Assembly: GCA_951804985.1 (NCBI GenBank)
Contig: OX638135.1
Coordinates: 66,545,931-66,609,930 of the forward strand
DNA length: 64,000 nt
From: Dryomyza anilis
Taxonomy: Eukaryota; Arthropoda; Insecta; Diptera; Dryomyzidae
Direction: 5' to 3'
The position numbers and the translations under genes are program-made. The notes beneath the pieces were generated by a model, which made no database searches, had not been told where the DNA came from, and saw nothing but the letters and a program-made list of their open reading frames with translations. This document shows, piece after piece, positions 24,879 to 36,299 of the stretch (the stretch's first letter is position 1; each line of letters opens with the position of its first letter).

Positions 24879-25850
24879 GATCAAAAAGATCAAAAAGATC
24901 AAAAAGATCAAAAAGATCAAAAAGATCAAAAAGATCAAAAAGATCAAAAAGATCAAAAAGATCAAAAAGATCAAAAAGATCAAAAAGATCAAAAAGATCA
25001 AAAAGATCAAAAAGATCAAAAAGATCAAAAAGATCAAAAAGATCAAAAAGATCAAAAAGATCAAAAAGATCAAAAAGATCAAAAAGATCAAAAAGATCAA
25101 AAAGATCAAAAAGATCAAAAAGATCAAAAAGATCAAAAAGATCAAAAAGATCAAAAAGATCAAAAAGATCAAAAAGATCAAAAAGATCAAAAAGATCAAA
25201 AAGATCAAAAAGATCAAAAAGATCAAAAAGATCAAAAAGATCAAAAAGATCAAAAAGATCAAAAAGATCAAAAAGATCAAAAAGATCAAAAAGATCAAAA
25301 AGATCAAAAAGATCAAAAAGATCAAAAAGATCAAAAAGATCAAAAAGATCAAAAAGATCAAAAAGATCAAAAAGATCAAAAAGATCAAAAAGATCAAAAA
25401 GATCAAAAAGATCAAAAAGATCAAAAAGATCAAAAAGATCAAAAAGATCAAAAAGATCAAAAAGATCAAAAAGATCAAAAAGATCAAAAAGATCAAAAAG
25501 ATCAAAAAGATCAAAAAGATCAAAAAGATCAAAAAGATCAAAAAGATCAAAAAGATCAAAAAGATCAAAAAGATCAAAAAGATCAAAAAGATCAAAAAGA
25601 TCAAAAAGATCAAAAAGATCAAAAAGATCAAAAAGATCAAAAAGATCAAAAAGATCAAAAAGATCAAAAAGATCAAAAAGATCAAAAAGATCAAAAAGAT
25701 CAAAAAGATCAAAAAGATCAAAAAGATCAAAAAGATCAAAAAGATCAAAAAGATCAAAAAGATCAAAAAGATCAAAAAGATCAAAAAGATCAAAAAGATC
25801 AAAAAGATCAAAAAGATCAAAAAGATCAAAAAGATCAAAAAGATCAAAAA
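24879..25850 (+). repeat. Pure 9-bp array, 108 units
   Basis: 972 bp of perfect units with no variant seen. Confidence 0.93.
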
Positions 25851-26409
25851 GATCGAAAAGATCGAAAAAATCAAAAGATCGAAAAGATCAAAAAGATTGA
25901 AAAGATCAAAAGATCAAAAAAATAAAAAGATCGAAAACATCAAAAAGATCAAAAAGATCAAGAGATCAAAAAGATCAAAAGATCAAAAAGATCAAAAAGA
26001 TCAAAAAGATCAAAAAGATCAAAAAGATCAAAAAGATCAAAAAGATCAAAAAGATCAAAAAGATCAAAAAGATCAAAAAGACCAAAAGATCAAAAAGATC
26101 AAAAAGATCAAAAAGATCAAAAAGATCAAAAAGATCAAAAAGATCAAAATGATCAAAAAGATCAAAAAGATCAAAAAGATCAAAAAGATCAAAAGATCGA
26201 AAAGATCAAAAAGATCAAAAAGATCAAAAAGATCGAAAAAATCAAAAAAATCAAAAGATCGAAAAGATCAAAAAGATTGAAAAGATCAAAAAGATCGAAA
26301 AAATCAAAAAGAATCAAGAAGATCGAAAAGATCAAAAAGATTAAAAATATCGAAAAGATCAAAAAGATCAAAAAGATCAAAAAGATCAAAAAGATCAAAA
26401 GATCGAAAA
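25851..26409 (+). repeat. Junction D1, copy B
   Basis: It starts with the parts of junction C1 up to GATTGAAAA (25895). About 318 bp (25904-26221) carrying AAAATAAAA, GAAAACATC, GATCAAGA, GACC and ATGATC variants is then inserted, and C1 resumes at 26231 with the AATCAAGAA core at 26312 and TATCG at 26349. It ends with an 8-base unit and GATCG (26401-26409). The copy at 30043-30601 has the same length (559 bp). Confidence 0.88.
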
Positions 26410-26940
26410 GATCAAAAAGATCAAAAAGATCAAAAAGATCAAAAAGATCAAAAAGATCAAAAAGATCAAAAAGATCAAAAAGATCAAAAAGATCAAAAAG
26501 ATCAAAAAGATCAAAAAGATCAACAAGATCAAAAAGATCAAAAAGATCAAAAAGATCAAAAAGATCAAAAAGATCAAAAAGATCAAAAAGATCAAAAAGA
26601 TCAAAAAGATCAAAAAGATCAAAAAGATCAAAAAGATCAAAAAGATCAAAAAGATCAAAAAGATCAAAAAGATCAAAAAGATCAAAAAGATCAAAAAGAT
26701 CAAAAAGATCAAAAAGATCAAAAAAATCAAAAAGATCAAAAAGATCAAAAAGATCAAAAAGATCAAAAAGATCAAAAAGATCAAAAAGATCAAAAAGATC
26801 AAAAAGATCAAAAAGATCAAAAAGATCAAAAAGATCAAAAAGATCAAAAAGATCAAAAAGATCAAAAAGATCAAAAAGATCAAAAAGATCAAAAAGATCA
26901 AAAAGATCAAAAAGATCAAAAAGATCAAAAAGATCAAAAA
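26410..26940 (+). repeat. Pure 9-bp array
   Basis: Perfect units except one GATCAACAA near 26518 and one AATC near 26725. The equivalent array at 30602-31159 has two CAACAA units. Confidence 0.9.
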
Positions 26941-27111
26941 GAGCAAAAAGAGCAAAAAGAGCAAAAAGAGCAAAAAGAGCAAAAAGAGCAAAAAGAGCAA
27001 AAAGAGCAAAAAGAGCAAAAAGAGCAAAAAGAGCAAAAAGAGCAAAAAGAGCAAAAAGAGCAAAAAGAGCAAAAAGAGCAAAAAGAGCAAAAAGAGCAAA
27101 AAGAGCAAAAA
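26941..27111 (+). repeat. GAGC block, 19 units
   Basis: Nineteen consecutive GAGCAAAAA units, flanked by GATC units on both sides. Confidence 0.95.
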
Positions 27112-28075
27112 GATCAAAAAGATCAAAATGATCAAAAAGATCGAAAATATCAAAAAGATTAAAAATATCGAAAAGGTCAAAAAGATCAAAAGAACAAAAA
27201 GAACAAAAAGATCAAAAAGATCAAAAAAATAAAAAGATCGAAAACATCAAAAAGATCAAAAAGATCAAGAGATCAAAAAGATCAAAAGATCAAAAAGATC
27301 AAAAAGATCAAGAGATCAAAAAGATCAAAAGATCAAAAAGATCAAAAGATCAAAAAAATAAAAAGATCAAAAAGATCAAAAAGATCAAAAAGATCAAAAA
27401 GATCAAAAAGATCAAAAAGATCAAAAAGATCAAAAGATCAAAAAGATCAGAGATCGAAAAGATCAAAAAGATCAAAAAGATCAAAAAGATCAAAAAGATC
27501 AAAAAGATCAAAAAGATCAAAAAGTTCAAAAAGATCAAAAAGATCAAAAAGATCAAAAAGATCAAAAAGATCAAAAAGATCAAAAAGATCAAAAAGATCA
27601 AAAAGATCAAAAAGATCAAAAAGATCATAAAGATCAAAAAGATCAAAAAGATCAACAAGATCAAAAAGATCGAAAAGATCGAAAAAATCAAAAGATCGAA
27701 AAGATCAAAAAGATTGAAAAGATCAAAAAAATAAAAAGATCGAAAACATCAAAAAGATCAAAAAGATCAAAAAGATCAAGAGATCAAAAAGATCAAAAAG
27801 ATCAAAAAGATCAAAAACATCAAAAACATCAAAAACATCAAAAAGATCAAAAAGATCAAAAAGATCAAAAAGATCAAAAAGATCAAAAGATCAAAAAGAT
27901 CAAAAAGATCAAAAAGATCAAAAAGATCAAAAAGATCAAAAAGATCGAAAAAATCAAAAAGATCAAGAGATCAAAAAGATCAAAAGATCAAAAAGATCAA
28001 AAAGATCAAAAAGATCAAGAGATCAAAAAGATCAAAAGATCAAAAAGATCAAAAGATCAAAAAAATAAAAAGATC
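27112..28075 (+). repeat. Junction D2, copy B
   Basis: Order: ATGATC, GATCG + TATC (27139), GATTAAAAA, TATCG, GGTC, two GAAC units, AAAATAAAA, CATC, GATCAAGA 8-mers, a short array with GTTC (about 27522), CATAAA, CAACAA, GATCG, GATTG, AAAATAAAA, three CATC units (about 27813-27840), more GATCAAGA units, and a final AAAATAAAA at 28066. The copy at 31349-32312 lies 4,237 bp on and appears identical in order. Confidence 0.88.
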
Positions 28076-28251
28076 AAAAAGATCAAAAAGATCAAAAAGA
28101 TCAAAAAGATCAAAAAGATCAAAAAGATCAAAAAGATCAAAAAGATCAAAAAGATCAAAAAGATCAAAAAGATCAAAAAGATCAAAAAGATCAAAAAGAT
28201 CAAAAAGATCAAAAAGATCAAAAAGATCAAAAAGATCAAAAAGATCAAAAA
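28076..28251 (+). repeat. Short pure 9-bp array
   Basis: About twenty perfect units between the D2 junction and the mixed GAGC/GATC block. Confidence 0.92.
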
Positions 28252-29160
28252 GAGCAAAAAGATCAAAAAGAGCAAAAAGAGCAAAAAGAGCAAAAAGATC
28301 AAAAAGATCAAAAAGATCAAAAAGAGCAAAAAGAGCAAAAAGAGCAAAAAGAGCAAAAAGAGCAAAAAGAGCAAAAAGAGCAAAAAGAGCAAAAAGAGCA
28401 AAAAGAGCAAAAAGAGCAAAAAGAGCAAAAAGAGCAAAAAGATCAAAAAGAGCAAAAAGAGCAAAAAGAGCAAAAAGAGCAAAAAGATCAAAAAGATCAA
28501 AAAGATCAAAAAGATCAAAAAGATCAAAAAGATCAAAAAGATCAAAAAGATCAAAAAGATCAAAAAGATCAAAAAGAGCAAAAAGATCAAAAAGAGCAAA
28601 AAGAGCAAAAAGAGCAAAAAGATCAAAAAGATCAAAAAGATCAAAAAGAGCAAAAAGAGCAAAAAGAGCAAAAAGAGCAAAAAGATCAAAAAGATCAAAA
28701 AGATCAAAAAGATCAAAAAGATCAAAAAGATCAAAAAGATCAAAAAGATCAAAAAGATCAAAAAGATCAAAAAGATCAAAAAGATCAAAAAGATCAAAAA
28801 GATCAAAAAGATCAAAAAGATCAAAAAGAGCAAAAAGATCAAAAAGAGCAAAAAGAGCAAAAAGAGCAAAAAGATCAAAAAGATCAAAAAGATCAAAAAG
28901 AGCAAAAAGAGCAAAAAGAGCAAAAAGAGCAAAAAGAGCAAAAAGAGCAAAAAGAGCAAAAAGAGCAAAAAGAGCAAAAAGAGCAAAAAGAGCAAAAAGA
29001 TCAAAAAGATCAAAAAGATCAAAAAGAGCAAAAAGAGCAAAAAGAGCAAAAAGAGCAAAAAGAGCAAAAAGAGCAAAAAGAGCAAAAAGAGCAAAAAGAG
29101 CAAAAAGAGCAAAAAGAGCAAAAAGAGCAAAAAGAGCAAAAAGAGCAAAAAGAGCAAAAA
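28252..29160 (+). repeat. Mixed GAGC/GATC block with a three-fold recurring pattern
   Basis: 101 units, each either GAGC or GATC. A fixed pattern (one GAGC, one GATC, three GAGC, three GATC, then a run of GAGC) starts at 28252, 28576 and 28828, i.e. 36 and 28 units apart. The GAGC run after the pattern is 13, 4 and 11 units. A final run of 15 GAGC ends at 29160. No other variant is present. This is a clear nested HOR, found only in copy B of zone D. Confidence 0.92.
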
Positions 29161-30042
29161 GATCAAAAAGATCAAAAAGATCAAAAAGATCAAAAAGATC
29201 AAAAAGATCAAAAAGATCAAAAAGATCAAAAAGATCAAAAAGATCAAAAAGATCAAAAAGATCAAAAAGATCAAAAAGATCCAAAAGATCAAAAAGATCA
29301 AAAAGATCAAAAAGATCAAAAAGATCAAAAAGATCAAAAAGATCAAAAAGATCAAAAAGATCAAAAAGATCAAAAAGATCAAAAAGATCAAAAAGATCAA
29401 AAAGATCAAAAAGATCAAAAAGATCAAAAAGATCAAAAAGATCAAAAAGATCAAAAAGATCAAAAAGATCAAAAAGATCAAAAAGATCAAAAAGATCAAA
29501 AAGATCAAAAAGATCAAAAAGATCAAAAAGATCAAAAAGATCAAAAAGATCAAAAAGATCAAAAAGATCAAAAAGATCAAAAAGATCAAAAAGATCAAAA
29601 AGATCAAAAAGATCAAAAAGATCAAAAAGATCAAAAAGATCAAAAAGATCAAAAAGATCAAAAAGATCAAAAAGATCAAAAAGATCAAAAAGATCAAAAA
29701 GATCAAAAAGATCAAAAAGATCAAAAAGATCAAAAAGATCAAAAAGATCAAAAAGATCAAAAAGATCAAAAAGATCAAAAAGATCAAAAAGATCAAAAAG
29801 ATCAAAAAGATCAAAAAGATCAAAAAGATCAAAAAGATCAAAAAGATCAAAAAGATCAAAAAGATCAAAAAGATCAAAAAGATCAAAAAGATCAAAAAGA
29901 TCAAAAAGATCAAAAAGATCAAAAAGATCAAAAAGATCAAAAAGATCAAAAAGATCAAAAAGATCAAAAAGATCAAAAAGATCAAAAAGATCAAAAAGAT
30001 CAAAAAGATCAAAAAGATCAAAAAGATCAAAAAGATCAAAAA
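29161..30042 (+). repeat. Pure 9-bp array
   Basis: About 98 units, perfect except one GATCCAAAA near 29278. Confidence 0.92.
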
Positions 30043-30601
30043 GATCGAAAAGATCGAAAAAATCAAAAGATCGAAAAGATCAAAAAGATTGAAAAGATCA
30101 AAAGATCAAAAAAATAAAAAGATCGAAAACATCAAAAAGATCAAAAAGATCAAGAGATCAAAAAGATCAAAAGATCAAAAAGATCAAAAAGATCAAAAAG
30201 ATCAAAAAGATCAAAAAGATCAAAAAGATCAAAAAGATCAAAAAGATCAAAAAGATCAAAAAGATCAAAAAGACCAAAAGATCAAAAAGATCAAAAAGAT
30301 CAAAAAGATCAAAAAGATCAAAAAGATCAAAAAGATCAAAATGATCAAAAAGATCAAAAAGATCAAAAAGATCAAAAAGATCAAAAGATCGAAAAGATCA
30401 AAAAGATCAAAAAGATCAAAAAGATCGAAAAAATCAAAAAAATCAAAAGATCGAAAAGATCAAAAAGATTGAAAAGATCAAAAAGATCGAAAAAATCAAA
30501 AAGAATCAAGAAGATCGAAAAGATCAAAAAGATTAAAAATATCGAAAAGATCAAAAAGATCAAAAAGATCAAAAAGATCAAAAAGATCAAAAGATCGAAA
30601 A
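30043..30601 (+). repeat. Junction D1, copy C
   Basis: Same order and length as 25851-26409, offset exactly 4,192 bp, with the AATCAAGAA core at 30504. I saw no difference between the copies by eye. Confidence 0.88.
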
Positions 30602-31159
30602 GATCAAAAAGATCAAAAAGATCAAAAAGATCAAAAAGATCAAAAAGATCAAAAAGATCAAAAAGATCAAAAAGATCAAAAAGATCAAAAAGATCAAAAA
30701 GATCAAAAAGATCAACAAGATCAACAAGATCAAAAAGATCAAAAAGATCAAAAAGATCAAAAAGATCAAAAAGATCAAAAAGATCAAAAAGATCAAAAAG
30801 ATCAAAAAGATCAAAAAGATCAAAAAGATCAAAAAGATCAAAAAGATCAAAAAGATCAAAAAGATCAAAAAGATCAAAAAGATCAAAAAGATCAAAAAGA
30901 TCAAAAAGATCAAAAAGATCAAAAAGATCAAAAAAATCAAAAAGATCAAAAAGATCAAAAAGATCAAAAAGATCAAAAAGATCAAAAAGATCAAAAAGAT
31001 CAAAAAGATCAAAAAGATCAAAAAGATCAAAAAGATCAAAAAGATCAAAAAGATCAAAAAGATCAAAAAGATCAAAAAGATCAAAAAGATCAAAAAGATC
31101 AAAAAGATCAAAAAGATCAAAAAGATCAAAAAGATCAAAAAGATCAAAAAGATCAAAAA
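30602..31159 (+). repeat. Pure 9-bp array
   Basis: Perfect units except two adjacent GATCAACAA near 30713-30730 (copy B has one) and one AATC near 30932. It is three units longer than the copy-B equivalent. Confidence 0.9.
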
Positions 31160-31348
31160 GAGCAAAAAGAGCAAAAAGAGCAAAAAGAGCAAAAAGAGCA
31201 AAAAGAGCAAAAAGAGCAAAAAGAGCAAAAAGAGCAAAAAGAGCAAAAAGAGCAAAAAGAGCAAAAAGAGCAAAAAGAGCAAAAAGAGCAAAAAGAGCAA
31301 AAAGAGCAAAAAGAGCAAAAAGAGCAAAAAGAGCAAAAAGAGCAAAAA
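31160..31348 (+). repeat. GAGC block, 21 units
   Basis: Twenty-one consecutive GAGCAAAAA units, the longest of the three pure GAGC blocks that precede D2 junctions. Confidence 0.95.
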
Positions 31349-32312
31349 GATCAAAAAGATCAAAATGATCAAAAAGATCGAAAATATCAAAAAGATTAAA
31401 AATATCGAAAAGGTCAAAAAGATCAAAAGAACAAAAAGAACAAAAAGATCAAAAAGATCAAAAAAATAAAAAGATCGAAAACATCAAAAAGATCAAAAAG
31501 ATCAAGAGATCAAAAAGATCAAAAGATCAAAAAGATCAAAAAGATCAAGAGATCAAAAAGATCAAAAGATCAAAAAGATCAAAAGATCAAAAAAATAAAA
31601 AGATCAAAAAGATCAAAAAGATCAAAAAGATCAAAAAGATCAAAAAGATCAAAAAGATCAAAAAGATCAAAAGATCAAAAAGATCAGAGATCGAAAAGAT
31701 CAAAAAGATCAAAAAGATCAAAAAGATCAAAAAGATCAAAAAGATCAAAAAGATCAAAAAGTTCAAAAAGATCAAAAAGATCAAAAAGATCAAAAAGATC
31801 AAAAAGATCAAAAAGATCAAAAAGATCAAAAAGATCAAAAAGATCAAAAAGATCAAAAAGATCATAAAGATCAAAAAGATCAAAAAGATCAACAAGATCA
31901 AAAAGATCGAAAAGATCGAAAAAATCAAAAGATCGAAAAGATCAAAAAGATTGAAAAGATCAAAAAAATAAAAAGATCGAAAACATCAAAAAGATCAAAA
32001 AGATCAAAAAGATCAAGAGATCAAAAAGATCAAAAAGATCAAAAAGATCAAAAACATCAAAAACATCAAAAACATCAAAAAGATCAAAAAGATCAAAAAG
32101 ATCAAAAAGATCAAAAAGATCAAAAGATCAAAAAGATCAAAAAGATCAAAAAGATCAAAAAGATCAAAAAGATCAAAAAGATCGAAAAAATCAAAAAGAT
32201 CAAGAGATCAAAAAGATCAAAAGATCAAAAAGATCAAAAAGATCAAAAAGATCAAGAGATCAAAAAGATCAAAAGATCAAAAAGATCAAAAGATCAAAAA
32301 AATAAAAAGATC
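31349..32312 (+). repeat. Junction D2, copy C
   Basis: Same order as 27112-28075, offset 4,237 bp (GATCG + TATC at 31376, final AAAATAAAA at 32303). The mixed GAGC block that follows copy B is absent here; pure GATC units follow instead. Confidence 0.88.
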
Positions 32313-32892
32313 AAAAAGATCAAAAAGATCAAAAAGATCAAAAAGATCAAAAAGATCAAAAAGATCAAAAAGATCAAAAAGATCAAAAAGATCAAAAAGA
32401 TCAAAAAGATCAAAAAGATCAAAAAGATCAAAAAGATCAAAAAGATCAAAAAGATCAAAAAGATCAAAAAGATCAAAAAGATCAAAAAGATCAAAAAGAT
32501 CAAAAAGATCAAAAAGATCAAAAAGATCAAAAAGATCAAAAAGATCAAAAAGATCAAAAAGATCAAAAAGATCAAAAAGATCAAAAAGATCAAAAAGATC
32601 AAAAAGATCAAAAAGATCAAAAAGATCAAAAAGATCAAAAAGATCAAAAAGATCAAAAAGATCAAAAAGATCAAAAAGATCAAAAAGATCAAAAAGATCA
32701 AAAAGATCAAAAAGATCAAAAAGATCAAAAAGATCAAAAAGATCAAAAAGATCAAAAAGATCAAAAAGATCAAAAAGATCAAAAAGATCAAAAAGATCAA
32801 AAAGATCAAAAGATCAAAAAGATCAAAAAGATCAAAAAGATCAAAAAGATCAAAAAGATCAAAAAGATCAAAAAGATCAAAAAGATCAAAAA
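32313..32892 (+). repeat. Pure 9-bp array
   Basis: Perfect units, with an 8-base unit near 32806. Confidence 0.9.
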
Positions 32893-32933
32893 GATCAAAA
32901 GATCAAAGATCAAAAAGATCAGAAGGTCGAAAA
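32893..32933 (+). repeat. Junction J4 (41 bp), GGTC variant
   Basis: Units of length 8, 7, 9, 8, 9: GATCAAAA, GATCAAA, GATCAAAAA, GATCAGAA, then GGTCGAAAA. The other J4 copies end in GATCGAAAA. This is the first J4 and opens zone E. Confidence 0.88.
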
Positions 32934-33239
32934 GATCAAAAAGATCAAAAAGATCAAAAAGATCAAAAAGATCAAAAAGATCAAAAAGATCAAAAAGATC
33001 AAAAAGATCAAAAAGATCAAAAAGATCAAAAAGATCAAAAAGATCAAAAAGATCAAAAAGATCAAAAAGATCAAAAAGATCAAAAAGATCAAAAAGATCA
33101 AAAAGATCAAAAAGATCAAAAAGATCAAAAAGATCAAAAAGATCAAAAAGATCAAAAAGATCAAAAAGATCAAAAAGATCAAAAAGATCAAAAAGATCAA
33201 AAAGATCAAAAAGATCAAAAAGATCAAAAAGATCAAAAA
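32934..33239 (+). repeat. Pure 9-bp array
   Basis: About 34 perfect units leading to junction J1. Confidence 0.92.
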
Positions 33240-33489
33240 GATTAAAAAGATCGAAAAGAGCAAAAAGATTGAAAAAATCAAAAAGATCGAAAAAATCAAG
33301 AAGATCGAAAATATCAAAAAGATTAAAAATATCGAAAAGATCAAAAGAACAAAAAGAACAAAAAGATCAAAAAAATAAAAAGATTGAAAACATCTAAAAG
33401 ATTAAAAAGATCAAGAGATCAAAAAGATCAAAAAGATCAAAATATCAAAAAAATAAAAAGATCGAAAAGATCAAAAAGATCAAAAAATC
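33240..33489 (+). repeat. Junction J1, copy 1
   Basis: GATTAAAAA, GATCG + GAGC, GATTG, AATC, GATCG, AATCAAGAA (33294), GATCG + TATC, GATTAAAAA, TATCG, an 8-base unit, two GAAC units, AAAATAAAA, GATTGAAAA, CATCTAAAA, GATTAAAAA, GATCAAGA, then TATC, a second AAAATAAAA and a short AATC step. Copies are at 36042 and 39460. This copy is slightly shorter around the GAAC/AAAATAAAA step. Confidence 0.87.
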
Positions 33490-34661
33490 AAAAAGATCAA
33501 AAAGATCAAAAAGATCAAAAAGATCAAAAAGATCAAAAAGATCAAAAAGATCAAAAAGATCAAAAAGATCAAAAAGATCAAAAAGATCAAAAAGATCAAA
33601 ATGATCAAAAAGATCAAAAAGATCAAAAAGATCAAAAAGATCAAAAAGATCAAAAAGATCAAAAAGATCAAAAAGATCAAAAAGATCAAAAAGATCAAAA
33701 AGATCAAAAAGATCAAAAAGATCAAAAAGATCAAAAAGATCAAAAAGATCAAAAAGATCAAAAAGATCAAAAAGATCAAAAAGATCAAAAAGATCAAAAA
33801 GATCAAAAAGATCAAAAAGATCAAAAAGATCAAAAAGATCAAAAAGATCAAAAAGATCAAAAAGATCAAAAAGATCAAAAAGATCAAAAAGATCAAAAAG
33901 ATCAAAAAGATCAAAAAGATCAAAAAGATCAAAAAGATCAAAAAGATCAAAAAGATCAAAAAGATCAAAAAGATCAAAAAGATCAAAAAGATCAAAAAGA
34001 TCAAAAAGATCAAAAAGATCAAAAAGATCAAAAAGATCAAAAAGATCAAAAAGATCAAAAAGATCAAAAAGATCAAAAAGATCAAAAAGATCAAAAAGAT
34101 CAAAAAGATCAAAAAGATCAAAAAGATCAAAAAGATCAAAAAGATCAAAAAGATCAAAAAGATCAAAAAGATCAAAAAGATCAAAAAGATCAAAAAGATC
34201 AAAAAGATCAAAAAGATCAAAAAGATCAAAAAGATCAAAAAGATCAAAAAGATCAAAAAGATCAAAAAGATCAAAAAGATCAAAAAGATCAAAAAGATCA
34301 AAAAGATCAAAAAGATCAAAAAGATCAAAAAGATCAAAAAGATCAAAAAGATCAAAAAGATCAAAAAGATCAAAAAGATCAAAAAGATCAAAAAGATCAA
34401 AAAGATCAAAAAGATCAAAAAGATCAAAAAGATCAAAAAGATCAAAAAGATCAAAAAGATCAAAAAGATCAAAAAGATCAAAAAGATCAAAAAGATCAAA
34501 AAGATCAAAAAGATCAAAAAGATCAAAAAGATCAAAAAGATCAAAAAGATCAAAAAGATCAAAAGATCAAAAAGATCAAAAAGATCAAAAAGATCAAAAA
34601 GATCAAAAAGATCAAAAAGATCAAAAAGATCAAAAAGATCAAAAAGATCAAAAAGATCGAA
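33490..34661 (+). repeat. Pure 9-bp array
   Basis: Perfect units with one ATGATC step at 33601 and one 8-base unit near 34559-34566. Confidence 0.9.
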
Positions 34662-35086
34662 AAGATCGAAAAGATCGAAAAGATCAAAAAGATCAAAAAG
34701 ATCAAAAAGATCAAAAAGATCAAAAAGATCAAAAAGATCAAAAAGATCAAAAAGATCAAAAAGATCAAAAAGATCAAAAAGATCAAAAAGATCAAAAAGA
34801 TCAAAAAGATCAAAAAGATCAAAAAGATCAAAAAGATCAAAAAGATCATAAAGATCATAAAGATCAAAAAGATCATAAAGATCAAAAAGATCAAAAAGAT
34901 CAAAAATATCAAAAAGATCAAAAAGATCAAAAAGATCAAAAAGATCAAAAAGATCAAAAAGATCAAAAAGATCAAAAAGATCAAAAAGATCAAAAAGATC
35001 AAAAAGATCAAAAAGATCAAAAAGATCAAAAAGATCAAAAAGATCAAAAAGATCAAAAAGATCAAAAAGATCAAAAAGATCAAAAA
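34662..35086 (+). repeat. 9-bp array with GATCG x3 and CATAAA variants
   Basis: Three consecutive GATCGAAAA units near 34657-34683, a pure run, GATCATAAA three times near 34845-34882, a TATC near 34907, then pure units. Confidence 0.85.
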
Positions 35087-35370
35087 GATCAAAAGATCAA
35101 AGATCAAAAAGATCAAAAAGCTCAAAAAGATCGAAAAGATCAAAAAGATCAAAAAGATCAAAAAGATCAAAAAGATCAAAAAGATCAAAAAGATCAAAAA
35201 GATCAAAAAGATCAAAAAGATCAAAAAGCTCAAAAAGATCAAAAAGATCAAAAAGATCATAAAGATCAAAAAGATCAGAAAGATCAAAAAGATCAAAAAG
35301 ATCAAAAAGATCAAAAAGATCAAAAAGATCAAAAAGATCAAAATGATCAAAAAGATCAGAAGATCGAAAA
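35087..35370 (+). repeat. Junction J5, copy 1
   Basis: 8- and 7-base units (GATCAAAA, GATCAAA), two plain units, GCTC (35120), GATCG, a short array, GCTC (35228), GATCATAAA (35255), GATCAGAAA (35273), an ATGATC step, GATCAGAA (35354) and GATCG (35362-35370). The copy at 38569-38870 has the same order and is 18 bp longer. Confidence 0.87.
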
Positions 35371-36041
35371 GATCAAAAAGATCAAAAAGATCAAAAAGAT
35401 CAAAAAGATCAAAAAGATCAAAAAGATCAAAAAGATCAAAAAGATCAAAAAGATCAAAAAGATCAAAAAGATCAAAAAGATCAAAAAGATCAAAAAGATC
35501 AAAAAGATCAAAAAGATCAAAAAGATCAAAAAGATCAAAAAGATCAAAAAGATCAAAAAGATCAAAAAGATCAAAAAGATCAAAAAGATCAAAAAGATCA
35601 AAAAGATCAAAAAGATCAAAAAGATCAAAAAGATCAAAAAGATCAAAAAGATCAAAAAGATCAAAAAGATCAAAAAGATCAAAGATCAAAAAGATCAGAA
35701 GATCGAAAAGATCAAAAAGATCAAAAAGATCAAAAAGATCAAAAAGATCAAAAAGATCAAAAAGATCAAAAAGATCAAAAAGATCAAAAAGATCAAAAAG
35801 ATTAAAAAGATCAAAAAGATCAAAAGATCAAAAAGATCAAAAAGATCAAAAAGATCAAAAAGATCAAAAAGATCAAAAAGATCAAAAAGATCAAAAAGAT
35901 CAAAAAGATCAAAAAGATCAAAAAGATCAAAAAGATCAAAAAGATCAAAAAGATCAAAAAGATCAAAAAGATCAAAAAGATCAAAAAGATCAAAAAGATC
36001 AAAAAGATCACAAAGATCAAAAAGATCAAAAAGATCAAAAA
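35371..36041 (+). repeat. 9-bp array with a J4-like step
   Basis: Pure units; at 35677-35709 a J4-like order (7, 9, 8, 9) without the leading 8-base unit. Then a GATTAAAAA near 35800, an 8-base unit near 35818, pure units and a GATCACAAA near 36006 before J1. The same tail order precedes J1 at 39460. Confidence 0.86.
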
Positions 36042-36299
36042 GATTAAAAAGATCGAAAAGAGCAAAAAGATTGAAAAAATCAAAAAGATCGAAAAAATCA
36101 AGAAGATCGAAAATATCAAAAAGATTAAAAATATCGAAAAGATCAAAAGAACAAAAAGAACAAAAAGATCAAAAGATCAAAAAAATAAAAAGATTGAAAA
36201 CATCTAAAAGATTAAAAAGATCAAGAGATCAAAAAGATCAAAAAGATCAAAATATCAAAAAAATAAAAAGATCGAAAAGATCAAAAAGATCAAAAAATC
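36042..36299 (+). repeat. Junction J1, copy 2
   Basis: Same order as 33240-33489, with the AATCAAGAA core at 36096 and one extra short unit before AAAATAAAA. The offset is 2,802 bp from copy 1 and 3,418 bp to copy 3. Confidence 0.88.
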
